From positions 22,246-86,245 of the forward strand of contig JAEZCE010000061.1 in the NCBI GenBank assembly GCA_023429995.1: DNA of 64,000 nucleotides, read 5' to 3'. The stretch is from Bacillota bacterium (GTDB lineage: Bacteria > Bacillota > UBA4882 > UBA8346). A program made the position numbers and the translations under genes. Every line of letters begins with the position of its first letter. The stretch's first letter is position 1. Below are positions 1-8,817 of this stretch, piece after piece. The notes under the pieces are model-generated. The model searched no databases, was not told the origin of the DNA, and saw nothing but the letters and a program-made list of their open reading frames with translations.

Positions 1-542
1 AATTTTATATCAAAACCGATTTTTTGACCATCCTTTGAGTGAATGACGCCGCTGCCCGAATATGTGACCTGCCCGTTCTCTAAAACCGCGTGAGTGCTGC
101 GGATCTGGATATTGTAAATTTGATTCGAAAAGGGGTGATTTTTTTTGGGTGAAATCTGGACTTTTTGAATCAACATTTTTAATTTCTCCATGGAATCTTT
201 GGATGGTGGGGGTAGCAGGTAAGCTGCTGTCGAAGAATTTTCGCCGCTCATCGAGAGGAACAAATTCCGCAAAAAGTGATATTTAAGGCCCTCGTCGAGT
301 GAAAGATCCTGAATTGCGGCAGAATCCGGGAGTTGGGAATTGTTTTGGGCTCCTTCCCGCTCAAGAGTATCCAATGCCGTTGGCGAAAAGCTCACCTTAT
401 CCAGGGGAAGATTGGGATTTTTGATATTTTTTTGCTCCGGCTCATGGGGAGGAAGCGGCTTGCGGGAGGTGTCTTTAGGTGGTATGGTTGAATTTTTAAG
501 GAATGGATGTTCCTTATCGAAAATCGACTGGGACATTTTCAT
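1..542 (-). CDS. Hypothetical protein, 3' part beyond the window edge
   Basis: An open frame runs leftward from an ATG at 542 to the window edge without a stop, about 180 codons. A good Shine-Dalgarno, AAGGAGG on the minus strand (549-555), sits six bases before the ATG, which supports the start. The visible part is hydrophilic with no signal peptide or membrane segment. Residues 15-55 are rich in proline, lysine and asparagine and look disordered. The end of the visible part carries a short beta-rich motif (VTYSGSGVIHSKDGQKIGFD). I do not recognise the family and assign no function. The gene is transcribed in the same direction as the GH18 gene upstream of it, with about 240 bp between them. 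Confidence 0.7.
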   Translation of the reverse strand, partial: MKMSQSIFDKEHPFLKNSTIPPKDTSRKPLPPHEPEQKNIKNPNLPLDKVSFSPTALDTLEREGAQNNSQLPDSAAIQDLSLDEGLKYHFLRNLFLSMSGENSSTAAYLLPPPSKDSMEKLKMLIQKVQISPKKNHPFSNQIYNIQIRSTHAVLENGQVTYSGSGVIHSKDGQKIGFDIK

Positions 543-781
543 GGTTTTCCTCCTTGGGGGTCTCTTTATCAGCGCTCCTTGTCGGCATAAAATTATAATG
601 ATACATGATAATTATTGAACATTTCTCCAAAAACTTCCAGTCTGATAATGAGGAAATTTTGGTGAAAAAGGGGGGAAGGGGTTGATTTTCGGGGATTATT
701 TGCTGAAATATCATATTTGCGAGCGATAGGAAATATGCCCGCAGTTCGTTATGAAAGGGCCGGGTATTGGGCAAGGAGTTT

Positions 782-1915
782 CTAATCCTGCAATTCCCGG
801 AATATTCTATTCAATAAAGCGCCACTCATATCATGGCAATACTCCCAGATCATCAGGCCGCCCAGCTGATTGGCGCGAATATACATTGTTTTATTGGCCA
901 GGGATTCTTCGTCCTCATAAGTGATGAAAGTATCTCCATTCCATAAATAGGGCGCTTTGGCCTGGTCGTCCCAACGGCGTAAAAAACCGTTGCGGTTGAT
1001 ATAGTTCCGGGCCAGGTTTTGATAACTGTAGCTTTTACATTCACCGGAGGCTGGTTGATTGCGCCCATGATTTGCATTGACTACCCCACTCCAGCCGTAT
1101 CCGTAAAATGCGGCGCCAAGGATAAGCTTTTCCGGTGGCACACCGGCTTCCAGGTAGCGTTTGACACCCAAATCGGCGCTTAGGGAGGCTGCCGCTTCGG
1201 GCGATGAATAAAGGTTGGTGTGAAGGCCGGTGATACGTTCCCATTTGCCATGGAAATCGTATGTCATTAAATTGATATAATCAACCAGGGGAGTAAGCTT
1301 TTCGAGTTCGACCGCGTTGATGTAAAAGGGACTGATGTTGGCGGCAAACGTTAAAAGGTAAGCTTTATGGTCTTTTTTTCCTCGCTGATTGAGGGTCTCC
1401 CTGAGGGTCTGCATGAGCAGGGTAAAATTTTCCTTGTCTTCCGGCAATCCTTTTTGACCATCGCTCCCGATAACCGGGAATTCCCAGTCAATATCCACTC
1501 CGTCCAACCGGTGGCGCCGCAAGAAACGGGCCACGCTTTTTGCGAATTTGATACGGGATTCGTCGCTCATTGCTATGGCCGATAACCCTTTTTCCTCCCA
1601 TCCGCCGATGGAAATGAGCACCTTCAACTCGCGATTGGCTTTTTTCATTTTTTTAACAGCGCGATGTTGAGCCGGTTCGATGGTATCTTTGATTTCTCCC
1701 TCGGCGATTCCGGCAAAAGCCAGATTGATGTGGGTGAGCTTTTGGACCTCAATATCCTTGGCCTGCCACTTTTTCCAAAGCGGCAGGTAGCTTATAATTT
1801 TATAGGTCTTGGGCGTGGAGACGGCAAAGATGGTATGGACGGCGATGGAAGAAAATATCATTAATAATAGGAGGATCATTATTTTTTTTCTGAGTTGGCT
1901 GGAAGTATTGTTCAC
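782..1915 (-). CDS. Secreted glycoside hydrolase family 18 (chitinase/peptidoglycan hydrolase type)
   Basis: A GH18 TIM-barrel enzyme that would cleave beta-1,4 bonds in chitin or N-acetylglucosamine-containing wall polymers. The active-site signature DGVDIDWEF lies near residues 128-136, with the proton-donor Glu at about 135. The conserved beta-3 strand motif SIGGW precedes it at about 102-106, and a late LGGLMIWEY segment matches the final barrel strand. The N-terminus has a basic stretch and a hydrophobic core, so it is exported or membrane-anchored. I chose the GTG at 1915 because GGAG lies eight bases upstream. An in-frame TTG at 1951 would add 12 residues but has no clear ribosome site. 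No LysM or other wall-binding domain is present. A role in spore or cell-wall turnover is possible but not shown. Confidence 0.88.
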   Translation of the reverse strand: MNNTSSQLRKKIMILLLLMIFSSIAVHTIFAVSTPKTYKIISYLPLWKKWQAKDIEVQKLTHINLAFAGIAEGEIKDTIEPAQHRAVKKMKKANRELKVLISIGGWEEKGLSAIAMSDESRIKFAKSVARFLRRHRLDGVDIDWEFPVIGSDGQKGLPEDKENFTLLMQTLRETLNQRGKKDHKAYLLTFAANISPFYINAVELEKLTPLVDYINLMTYDFHGKWERITGLHTNLYSSPEAAASLSADLGVKRYLEAGVPPEKLILGAAFYGYGWSGVVNANHGRNQPASGECKSYSYQNLARNYINRNGFLRRWDDQAKAPYLWNGDTFITYEDEESLANKTMYIRANQLGGLMIWEYCHDMSGALLNRIFRELQD

Positions 1916-2236
1916 GAAAGTTTCTCCATAGTTTATCGGTGTTGATTTCAAGCATTCTAAATTCCAATCGCTTGAATGATCTTGCCCTTGGATTTTAACT
2001 GGCTAGATTCTTGCCAAGGATCGATATTCCCTGCTAAAAGTATGTTTGAAAATATAGGCAATTCAAGAGCGATGGCTGTGAAAGAAGCGATGACTGTAAA
2101 AAAACGATGACTGTCATGAAAACTTTTGAAAGACCGATAATAAAATCGATATCTGAAACTGTTCTCTAAAAGGACTTTGGGACCTTTTTTCAAAAGGGCT
2201 TTGACTTTAGTCCATCCATACTTTATCTGAGCCGAA
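1916..2236. other. Intergenic stretch without a convincing gene
   Basis: About 320 bp between the GH18 gene and the small hypothetical gene. An open frame on the minus strand (1957-2310) exists, but it has no ribosome site, overlaps the better-supported neighbour and looks like random composition. A 10-base direct repeat, CGATGACTGT, occurs twice around 2089-2115. Nothing else is evident. Confidence 0.5.
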
Positions 2237-2560
2237 TTAAGCGATACGGGTTTGCGGAATTGTAATTTTGGCGGTCCCTGATTTTCCCTCAAATCTGGGC
2301 GAGTGGGCAACGGTTATACTGCTTAAAATGATTTCCCGGGCGCCGGTCTTGAAATTGGAGCGTAATTCCGCCCTGGGAACGACCACGGTTAGTTCATAAG
2401 GTGGACCGTTAAGGGGTATTTCACGGGAGACTTTGATTTCCTGCCCGAATATTTTGATGGTTACGGTGTCTAAAGTGCTACTGCTTTTAGCAGTCGTACG
2501 GTGATTTCCAAACCGGGCCCATAAGCGGTATAGGGAATGCCATATTTTTTTCCAAAACAT
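2237..2560 (-). CDS. Small hypothetical protein
   Basis: A 107-residue protein on the minus strand. The ATG at 2560 is preceded by GGAGG eight bases away, which is strong support for a real gene. The N-terminus is basic and aromatic with no clear signal peptide. The rest alternates charged and hydrophobic residues, suggesting a small beta-rich domain. I recognise no family. It is in the same orientation as the GH18 gene downstream and diverges from the DUF2752 gene at 2653. Confidence 0.6.
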   Translation of the reverse strand: MFWKKIWHSLYRLWARFGNHRTTAKSSSTLDTVTIKIFGQEIKVSREIPLNGPPYELTVVVPRAELRSNFKTGAREIILSSITVAHSPRFEGKSGTAKITIPQTRIA

Positions 2561-2652
2561 GCTTCATACCTCCGATACTTTATTGTATGTCAGGGAAATG
2601 CTTTAGGTCTATCCTTCAGGGAAGAATCATCTCCAAGAGGGGAGGGTAAAAT

Positions 2653-2964
2653 TTGCCGTATTCGAAAAGGTTTTTGATTCGTTTAAGTCTGTATCTAGCC
2701 TGTTTTTTCTTGTTTTATTGGGCGCCTTGGCGCGTAATATCCGAAGGCCCGGTTTTGTGTCCTTTCCAAAGAATTTTTGGAGCGCCTTGCTTAGGCTGCG
2801 GGATGACCAGGGCATTTTGGCAGATTGTCCATGGGAATTTTCGGACTGCTTTTTCGTTAAATGCCTTATCCTTTTTGTTTTTTCCAATGATTACTTTTTT
2901 ATTGTTTTTTGATATTTACCAGGGAATAAAGAACTGTTTGCGTTTTTCTAGAAAAGGAGCGTGA
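2653..2964 (+). CDS. DUF2752 family small membrane protein
   Basis: A 103-residue membrane protein starting at a TTG (2653) with GGAGGG six bases upstream. It has an N-terminal hydrophobic segment (about residues 7-25), a second near 73-90, and between them the family hallmark CPF...PCLGCGMTR (Cys46-x-x-Cys49-Gly-Met-Thr-Arg). DUF2752 proteins are short two- or three-helix inner-membrane proteins of unknown biochemical function whose cysteine motif suggests metal or redox chemistry. The gene ends in a basic tail. It is divergent from the preceding hypothetical gene and shows no operon partner. Confidence 0.8.
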   Translation: MPYSKRFLIRLSLYLACFFLFYWAPWRVISEGPVLCPFQRIFGAPCLGCGMTRAFWQIVHGNFRTAFSLNALSFLFFPMITFLLFFDIYQGIKNCLRFSRKGA

Positions 2965-2991
2965 AGGAATTCAATTTTTAGCGAGGTGATC

Positions 2992-3132
2992 ATGAAAATT
3001 GTAATGATTTACGGCAGTCCCCGTAAAGGGGTTACCTACGAAGCGGTGCAGATCGTCAAAAAAGAACTACAAGCCCAGGAGGATGTGGAATTTACAGAGT
3101 TTCAGCTTCCGCAGGATATGCCGAACTGGTAA
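2992..3132 (+). pseudogene. Remnant of a flavodoxin-like NAD(P)H-dependent FMN reductase
   Basis: The ATG at 2992, with GAGGTGAT upstream, opens a 46-codon frame. It encodes the first strand and helix of the NADPH-dependent FMN reductase (flavodoxin fold) family, including the flavin-phosphate loop GSPRKG near residues 9-14. It ends at a TAA (3130) just after QLPQDMPNW, where full-length relatives continue with the cysteine-rich segment and about 130 further residues. No continuation in another frame is visible in the following 150 bp, so the rest has been deleted rather than merely frame-shifted. The intact translation signals suggest a fairly recent loss. Confidence 0.7.
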
Positions 3133-3284
3133 TTATCTGCGCATTATTTTCTATTGAATAACCTTCCAAGATGATTTATAGTATATATTTGGCAAGGAGT
3201 TTACGGTTTTTTACCGGCTAATGGAATGGATTGACTCGAAAAGTTCATAGGGACTTTGATGTACTGAGAAAGGATGTTTTTTAG

Positions 3285-4394
3285 TTGAAACTAGGAATTG
3301 TCGGACTACCGAATGTAGGAAAAAGCACTTTGTTTAACGCGATTACCAAGGCTGGCGCTGAGAGCGCCAACTATCCGTTTTGTACGATTGAACCGAATGT
3401 GGGAATCGTTTCCGTTCCCGACGAACGCCTTCAGAAACTGGCTGAAATGTATGACCCGGAAAAGATAACCCCGACTGCAATCGAATTCGTGGATATTGCC
3501 GGACTGGTTAAAGGGGCCAGCAGGGGAGAGGGGCTCGGGAATAAGTTTCTGGCCCACATCCGTGAAGTGGATGCCATCGTTGAAGTGGTACGTTGTTTCG
3601 AAGACCCGAATATTGTTCATGTTGACGGATCGATCGGACCGAAACGGGATGTAGAGACCATTAACCTGGAATTGATTTTCGCGGACTTGGAAACTTTGGA
3701 AAAACGAATGGACAAGACCTCCAAAATGCTGAAAGTCCAAGATGCCAGATTGAGAGCACAATATGAGACGGAAATGGAAATTTATGGCCGTGTTAAGGCC
3801 GGATTGGAAAGTGGATTGCCGGTCAGAGCTCTTCCATTCACCCCGGAAGAGAAAGATATTATCCGCCAGGCTTTTTTGTTGACGGATAAGCCGATCATTT
3901 ATGCTGCCAACGTAGGGGAAGATGATTTGGCAAATGCCGGGACCGGGAATGCTTTGGTTAAAGAATTAGAGTCCCTGGTTAAAGTGGAAGGAGCAGAAAT
4001 GGTGGTCACTTCCGCCCGTATTGAAGAAGAAATCGCCGAACTGGATGAGGCCGAAAGAAAAGAATATTTGAAGGAATTAGGCATTGCGGAGTCCGGTTTG
4101 GACAAATTGATTAAAAAGAGTTACGGGCTCCTTGGGTTAATCAGTTTTTTAACCGCCGGAAAGCCTGAAGTCAGAGCCTGGACGATTACCAAAGGAACGA
4201 AAGCCCCTCAGGCGGCCGGTAAGATCCATTCCGATATTGAAAGGGGTTTTATTCGGGCGGAGATTGTAAGTTTTAAAGACCTTATGGCCTGTGGTTCATA
4301 TAATGTAGCCAAGGAAAAGGGTTTGGTACGACAGGAAGGCAAGGATTATGTCATGCAGGACGGCGATATAACGTTATTTCGTTTTAATGTTTGA
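3285..4394 (+). CDS. ychF: Redox-regulated ribosome-associated ATPase YchF (Obg-like)
   Basis: A full-length YchF/OLA1 protein of 369 residues. The P-loop GLPNVGKST (about 8-15) begins the G domain, followed by DIAGLVKGASRGEGLGN, the G3/switch region. The usual NKxD specificity motif is replaced by NVGEDD, consistent with ATP preference in this family. A central helical insertion follows. The C-terminal TGS domain (from about residue 280, FLTAGKPEVRAW) ends in the diagnostic GDITLFRFNV. The family binds ribosomes and is linked to oxidative-stress control. The start is a TTG at 3285 with AAAGGA about ten bases upstream. The gene stands alone between the FMN-reductase remnant and a roughly 540-bp gene-free gap. 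Confidence 0.96.
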   Translation: MKLGIVGLPNVGKSTLFNAITKAGAESANYPFCTIEPNVGIVSVPDERLQKLAEMYDPEKITPTAIEFVDIAGLVKGASRGEGLGNKFLAHIREVDAIVEVVRCFEDPNIVHVDGSIGPKRDVETINLELIFADLETLEKRMDKTSKMLKVQDARLRAQYETEMEIYGRVKAGLESGLPVRALPFTPEEKDIIRQAFLLTDKPIIYAANVGEDDLANAGTGNALVKELESLVKVEGAEMVVTSARIEEEIAELDEAERKEYLKELGIAESGLDKLIKKSYGLLGLISFLTAGKPEVRAWTITKGTKAPQAAGKIHSDIERGFIRAEIVSFKDLMACGSYNVAKEKGLVRQEGKDYVMQDGDITLFRFNV

Positions 4395-4936
4395 ATCAAT
4401 CGCCCAATTCATAAAATCGTTTTCGATAGCTGTCTATTAAAAATTTCTTTTCGCGCCGGTATATTTCGAAGGTTCCTTGATGGAGCTAAAGAAATGTCGG
4501 AAGTCTTGAAGTGAGCGGGAATTTTTGTAGATAGCTTTTTCATTGCAAAAAATAATTGGCTATCGTTTTCTAAGTAACGCTTCGGTATAGGCGAGCAGGC
4601 ATTTGTCAGTTGTTTACAGGGAATAAATAATTCCTTAATAATCCCCTAAGAAGAACGAACGGTTTTTGGAAGAAATGATGGATCGGGTTACCGTCAATCA
4701 ATTTTGCCCCCATCAACAACCCGGTATTGCAATCAATAAAAAAATTTAACCTTCAAATGCTTCCAAACCTCATCATGACCGGCAGCCGGAATATATATTT
4801 TATTAAGGTTTTGCAACTGTTTTGTAAAAGATCTGTAATATTCGGGACGAAGATTTTACTCTTGCTGGGCCATTTAAAAGAATGATATGATTCGATCGAG
4901 CAGATGCTCAGATGTAAATATATAGGAGGGATTTTG
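4395..4936. other. Gene-free leader before the mglBAC operon
   Basis: About 540 bp with no supported coding sequence. I see no terminator after ychF. The right end carries a probable promoter (4811-4839) and the ribosome site for mglB. The AT-rich remainder may hold operator sites for sugar regulation, but no obvious palindrome or catabolite-response element was found by eye. Confidence 0.5.
4811..4839 (+). promoter_or_regulatory. Probable SigA promoter of mglBAC
   Basis: TTGCAA at 4811-4816 and TGTAAT at 4834-4839 are separated by exactly 17 bases. The predicted start lies about 90 bp upstream of the mglB TTG, giving a sizeable leader. This is an eye-based call on two imperfect hexamers. 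Confidence 0.4.
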
Positions 4937-5929
4937 TTGAAAAAAGTTTTAGTATTAGCAATGGTTTTAGTCGTGCTGCTCGTTGGCGTGGCTGTCAATG
5001 CAGCAAAACCGATCAATATCGGTTGCGTGATTTACAAATTTGACGATACTTTCATGAGCGGTGTCCGGATGAACATTCAAACCGCTGTGAAAGAAGTCAA
5101 AGGCGCAAAAATTGATATCGTTGATGCACAGAATTCCCAGGCCACCTGTAATGACAAAGTTGACCTCTTTATCACCAAGAAGGTCAGCGCAATGGCAATT
5201 AACCCGGTTGACCGTGCAGCTTGCGGCGTTATCATCGACAAAGCCAAAAAAGCTAATATTCCATTAGTATTATTCAACCGCGAACCGTTCAAAGAAGACA
5301 TGGCCAAATGGAACAAAGTTTACTATGTTGGCGCGATTGCCGAACAATCCGGAACGATGGCAGGCCAATTGGTAATCGACTACTTCAAAGCCCATCCGAC
5401 CCAAGACGGTGTTATCCATTATGCAATGCTGAAGGGCGAACCCGGTCATCAGGATGCTGAACTCCGGACCAAATTCTCTATCAAAGCTATTACCGACGCT
5501 GGTTTCAAAGTGGAAAAAGTTGCTGAAGATACCGGTATGTGGGATCGCGTGAAAGGTCAAGAGAAAATGGCTGCATTCTTAGCAACAGGCAAACGGATTG
5601 ACGTTGTTCTTGCTAACAATGACGATATGGCTCTTGGCGCTATTGAAGCTTTAAAAGCCGCCGGTTATTTCAAAGGCGACAAATATATGCCGGTTGTTGG
5701 CGTTGATGCAACTGCTCCTGCTCTTCAAGCTCTTCAAGACGGCACCCTGCTCGGAACCGTTTTGAATGATGCCAAGAATCAAGGCAGAGTGACTGCTAAA
5801 CTTGCCATGGTATTATCTCAAGGTAAAATCCCGACCGAAGCCAACATTGGCTACAAAATCACCGATGGCAAATATGTTTGGGTACCTTACAAACCCATCA
5901 CCAAAGCCAATATGAAAGATGCTCAATAA
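4937..5929 (+). CDS. mglB: Galactose/glucose ABC transporter substrate-binding protein
   Basis: A periplasmic-binding-protein family I receptor for galactose or glucose, about 330 residues. The start is set by AGGAGGG just before the TTG at 4937; an upstream in-frame ATG at 4904 lacks a site and would precede it. The N-terminus is a signal peptide (MKKVLVLAMVLVVLLVGVAV, then NAAKP) without a lipobox cysteine, unusual for a monoderm. The mature start NIGCVIYKFDDTFM matches the MglB pattern, and later motifs such as LANNDDMALGAIEALK (sugar-contact Asn-Asn-Asp region) and VVGVDAT support ligand type. It is first in mglB-mglA-mglC, with a terminator directly after it that would make it the most abundant product. 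Confidence 0.92.
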   Translation: MKKVLVLAMVLVVLLVGVAVNAAKPINIGCVIYKFDDTFMSGVRMNIQTAVKEVKGAKIDIVDAQNSQATCNDKVDLFITKKVSAMAINPVDRAACGVIIDKAKKANIPLVLFNREPFKEDMAKWNKVYYVGAIAEQSGTMAGQLVIDYFKAHPTQDGVIHYAMLKGEPGHQDAELRTKFSIKAITDAGFKVEKVAEDTGMWDRVKGQEKMAAFLATGKRIDVVLANNDDMALGAIEALKAAGYFKGDKYMPVVGVDATAPALQALQDGTLLGTVLNDAKNQGRVTAKLAMVLSQGKIPTEANIGYKITDGKYVWVPYKPITKANMKDAQ

Positions 5930-5956
5930 ATCTTTCATCACCAATTTTTGAAAAAG

Positions 5957-5996
5957 CAGGGGAGCAGTCATGCTTGATTTTGCTCCCCTGTTTTCT
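5957..5996 (+). terminator. Terminator between mglB and mglA
   Basis: A perfect 10-bp stem, CAGGGGAGCA (5957-5966) with TGCTCCCCTG (5981-5990), a 14-base loop and a TTTTCT tail. Lying inside the operon, it likely lets only part of transcription pass into mglA and mglC, a common way to over-produce the binding protein. Confidence 0.85.
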
Positions 5997-6146
5997 GACT
6001 ATCCTAGAGATTATAAAAATGGGATTCTTTAAAATCATGGATGTTCTTATTCCTTTCAATAAAGATAATGATTAAAATTGTTCCTATCTTAATTAGGGGT
6101 TCTATCTGATTCCGTTGTCACGATTTTGACCGCAGGGGGCATTGCA

Positions 6147-7661
6147 ATGAGTGAAAAAGGTTTTTTGCTTGAAATGAATGATATTTCAAAGGAATTTCCA
6201 GGTGTTAAAGCGCTTGATAACGTAACTTTGCATGTGCGTCCCGGTACTGTGCATGCACTGATGGGTGAAAACGGCGCCGGTAAATCAACATTGATGAAAT
6301 GTCTTTTCGGGATCTATAAACAAGATTCCGGGGATATATTGCTAAACGGTGAAAAAATTGAGATTGAAAATTCAAAGATCGCTTTAGATAACGGTATTTC
6401 CATGATTCATCAGGAACTGCACCCGATACCATATCGAAACGTTATGGAAAACATTTGGCTGGGCCGTTTCCCATTGAAAAAATTCGGGCCTTTTCAATTG
6501 GTTGATCATAAAAAAATGTACCGGGATAGCGAAGAGCTTTTTAAAAGTCTAGAAATGAATATTAACCCCGCTACGGTTGTGGGCAATATGTCTGTTTCCA
6601 AAGTGCAGTCCATGGAAATTGCTAAAGCGGTTTCTTATAATTCCAAAGTTATCATTATGGATGAACCGACCTCTTCCCTAACAGAAAATGAAGTGGATCA
6701 TTTGTTTAAGATTATCCGGCAACTCAAGAGCCGTGGTGTTGCAATTATTTACATCTCTCACAAAATCGAGGAGATTTTGCAGATCTCCGATGAGGTTACG
6801 ATTATGAGGGATGGACAGCTCGTTGGCACCTGGCCTGCAGCAGAAATGACTACTGACTTAATAATTTCCAGAATGGTGGGACGTGATTTAACCCATCGTT
6901 TCCCGGAACGCAGCAATATACCGGGGGAAGTAATTTTGAAAGTTGAGGCGCTCACTTCGCCTTCGCCAAAATCATTCAGAGATATTTCTTTTGAACTCCG
7001 CAGAGGGGAGATACTGGGGGTCGGCGGTTTGGTCGGCGCCCAACGCACCGAGTTAATTGAGGCTTTATTTGGATTGAGGGCCATTGCCTCCGGCAATATT
7101 TATCTGGATGGAAAACGGGTTATGATAATTTCGCCGGAAGAAGCCAAAAAATATAAGTTGGCATTGTTGACCGAAGATCGGCGCGTATCGGGAATTTTTG
7201 GCGCGTTGTCGGTGATGGAGAACACTTTGATCGCCAATTTAGGCCGTTATGTCCGGTATGGTTTGCTGAGCAGTAAGAAGAGAAAAGCGGATACCGACAA
7301 GACCGTCGCGCAACTTAAAGTAAAGACGCCATCCGTAAAGACACTGATTAAAGATTTATCCGGCGGCAACCAGCAAAAAGTGTTATTTGGAAGATGGCTG
7401 CTTACGGAACCGGATATTTTGCTACTTGACGAACCGACCCGGGGTATCGATGTCGGGGCAAAATATGAGATTTATACGCTTATCGCGGATTTGGCAAAAC
7501 AGGGCAAAAGTATTATTATGATTACATCCGAGATGCCTGAATTAATTGGAATGTCCGACCGGATTATGGTCATGTGTGAAGGACGCCTCTCCGGTTTCGT
7601 TGATGGAAAAAATGCGACACAAGAAGAGATTATGCGTTTGGCCGCTAAGTTTATCGCTTAA
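6147..7661 (+). CDS. mglA: Galactose/methyl galactoside import ATP-binding protein
   Basis: A twin-cassette ABC ATPase of 504 residues in the MglA/RbsA group, energising import through MglC. In cassette 1, Walker A GENGAGKST is at about 40-48 and Walker B IIMDEPTSS at about 169-177, while the signature loop is degenerate (MSVSKVQ). Cassette 2 has the usual degenerate P-loop (GLVGAQRTEL), a canonical LSGGNQQK signature and LLLDEPTRGID. This asymmetry is normal for the family. I chose the ATG at 6147, seven bases after AGGGGG, over an upstream TTG at 6126. It follows the intra-operon terminator and lies 20 bp before mglC. Confidence 0.95.
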   Translation: MSEKGFLLEMNDISKEFPGVKALDNVTLHVRPGTVHALMGENGAGKSTLMKCLFGIYKQDSGDILLNGEKIEIENSKIALDNGISMIHQELHPIPYRNVMENIWLGRFPLKKFGPFQLVDHKKMYRDSEELFKSLEMNINPATVVGNMSVSKVQSMEIAKAVSYNSKVIIMDEPTSSLTENEVDHLFKIIRQLKSRGVAIIYISHKIEEILQISDEVTIMRDGQLVGTWPAAEMTTDLIISRMVGRDLTHRFPERSNIPGEVILKVEALTSPSPKSFRDISFELRRGEILGVGGLVGAQRTELIEALFGLRAIASGNIYLDGKRVMIISPEEAKKYKLALLTEDRRVSGIFGALSVMENTLIANLGRYVRYGLLSSKKRKADTDKTVAQLKVKTPSVKTLIKDLSGGNQQKVLFGRWLLTEPDILLLDEPTRGIDVGAKYEIYTLIADLAKQGKSIIMITSEMPELIGMSDRIMVMCEGRLSGFVDGKNATQEEIMRLAAKFIA

Positions 7662-7681
7662 TTGAAGGAGGGTTTCAACTT

Positions 7682-8689
7682 ATGGATTTCAAAAGGATCT
7701 TAAAATATCTCAGCGATCATGCAATTTATTTTGTATTAGTGCTTTTGGTGATTGTTATTGCATTCATTGATTCCAGCTTTCTATCTCTGACTTGCCTTCG
7801 GGATATTTTGCTTCAGTCTTCAACCCGTATTATTATTGCCATGGGCGCCTTTTTTGCAATATTGATTGCGGGCTGCGACCTTTCCGCCGGACGTATGGTG
7901 GGTTTTGGCGCGGTTATCGCCGCTTCAATGTTACAAGCGCCTACTTACTTACGGCTGTTTTATCCGAATATGCCGCAACTTCCCTTATTGTTGCCCATTT
8001 TAATTGCTATCCTCGTCGGTATATTATTTGGCATGTTCAATGGATTTGCAGTCGCTAAATTAGGTTTGCCCCCATTTATTGCGACATTAGGCTCCATGGT
8101 AATCATCTATGGTATCAATTCAATCTATTTTGACATGCCGCCTAACAGTTCCCAACCTATCGGCGGCCTGCGGGCTGATTTTACCGAATTAGGCACCGGC
8201 GCTATCGGTCCTCAAGCTTTTTCCATCCCGTATATTTTGATTATTGCAATCATCATCGCCTTTTTGATGTTCGTATTAATGAATAAAACCCGTTTTGGAA
8301 AAAACTGTTATGCTATCGGTGGAAATATTAACGCCGCCAAAGTTTCCGGTATTAATGTATCCCGGCATATATTGGCGATGTTCACTATCGCCGGTGGTTT
8401 ATTCGCCTTGGGCGGTGTGCTTGAAGCAGCCAGAACAGGCGGAGCTACCAATAACTATGGGAATGGTTATGAGTTTGATGCGATTACAGCTTGTGTCGTC
8501 GGCGGAGTTTCCACGACAGGCGGTATTGGAACCATTCAAGGGATATTAGCCGGCGTATTTATTCTCACCATTATCAACTATGGACTCACTTTTATCGGCC
8601 TCAATCCTTACTGGCAGCAAATTATTAAAGGGTTAATCATTATATTTGCTGTTGCTGTCGATATCCGGAAATATTTAACCAAGAAATAA
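7682..8689 (+). CDS. mglC: Galactose/methyl galactoside ABC transporter permease
   Basis: A 335-residue polytopic permease of the ribose/galactose family that forms the membrane channel with MglA. It has about eight to ten hydrophobic segments. Diagnostic stretches are GLPPFIATLGSMVIIYGI, NINAAKVSGINV (the cytoplasmic ATPase-coupling loop), and the Gly-rich GGVSTTGGIGTIQG before the final helices. The ATG is preceded by GAAGGAGGG. It is the last gene of the operon, followed 36 bp later by a strong terminator. The binding-protein type suggests galactose or glucose rather than ribose, but transport specificity cannot be proved from sequence. Confidence 0.94.
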   Translation: MDFKRILKYLSDHAIYFVLVLLVIVIAFIDSSFLSLTCLRDILLQSSTRIIIAMGAFFAILIAGCDLSAGRMVGFGAVIAASMLQAPTYLRLFYPNMPQLPLLLPILIAILVGILFGMFNGFAVAKLGLPPFIATLGSMVIIYGINSIYFDMPPNSSQPIGGLRADFTELGTGAIGPQAFSIPYILIIAIIIAFLMFVLMNKTRFGKNCYAIGGNINAAKVSGINVSRHILAMFTIAGGLFALGGVLEAARTGGATNNYGNGYEFDAITACVVGGVSTTGGIGTIQGILAGVFILTIINYGLTFIGLNPYWQQIIKGLIIIFAVAVDIRKYLTKK

Positions 8690-8725
8690 AAAAAGCGCCA
8701 ACAACTATATAGAGAAATGATGTAT

Positions 8726-8767
8726 GGGGGAACCGGGGTAATTCTAAAAATTGGTTCCCCTTTATTT
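8726..8767 (+). terminator. Terminator after mglC
   Basis: GGGGAACC (8727-8734) pairs with GGTTCCCC (8753-8760), followed by TTTATTT. It ends the mgl operon and separates it from the chemoreceptor gene. Confidence 0.8.
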
Positions 8768-8817
8768 CACTGGATTTCTTGTGAGGGATAAAATAATATT
8801 TAAAAGAGGTGATCCTA

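Noticed and set aside
514..774. 86-codon open frame on the minus strand upstream of the edge gene
   Set aside because: It overlaps the well-supported start and ribosome site of the gene at 1-542 in another frame and has no start signal.
1957..2310. 117-codon open frame on the minus strand
   Set aside because: No ribosome site, no plausible protein character and overlap with the better-supported gene at 2237-2560.
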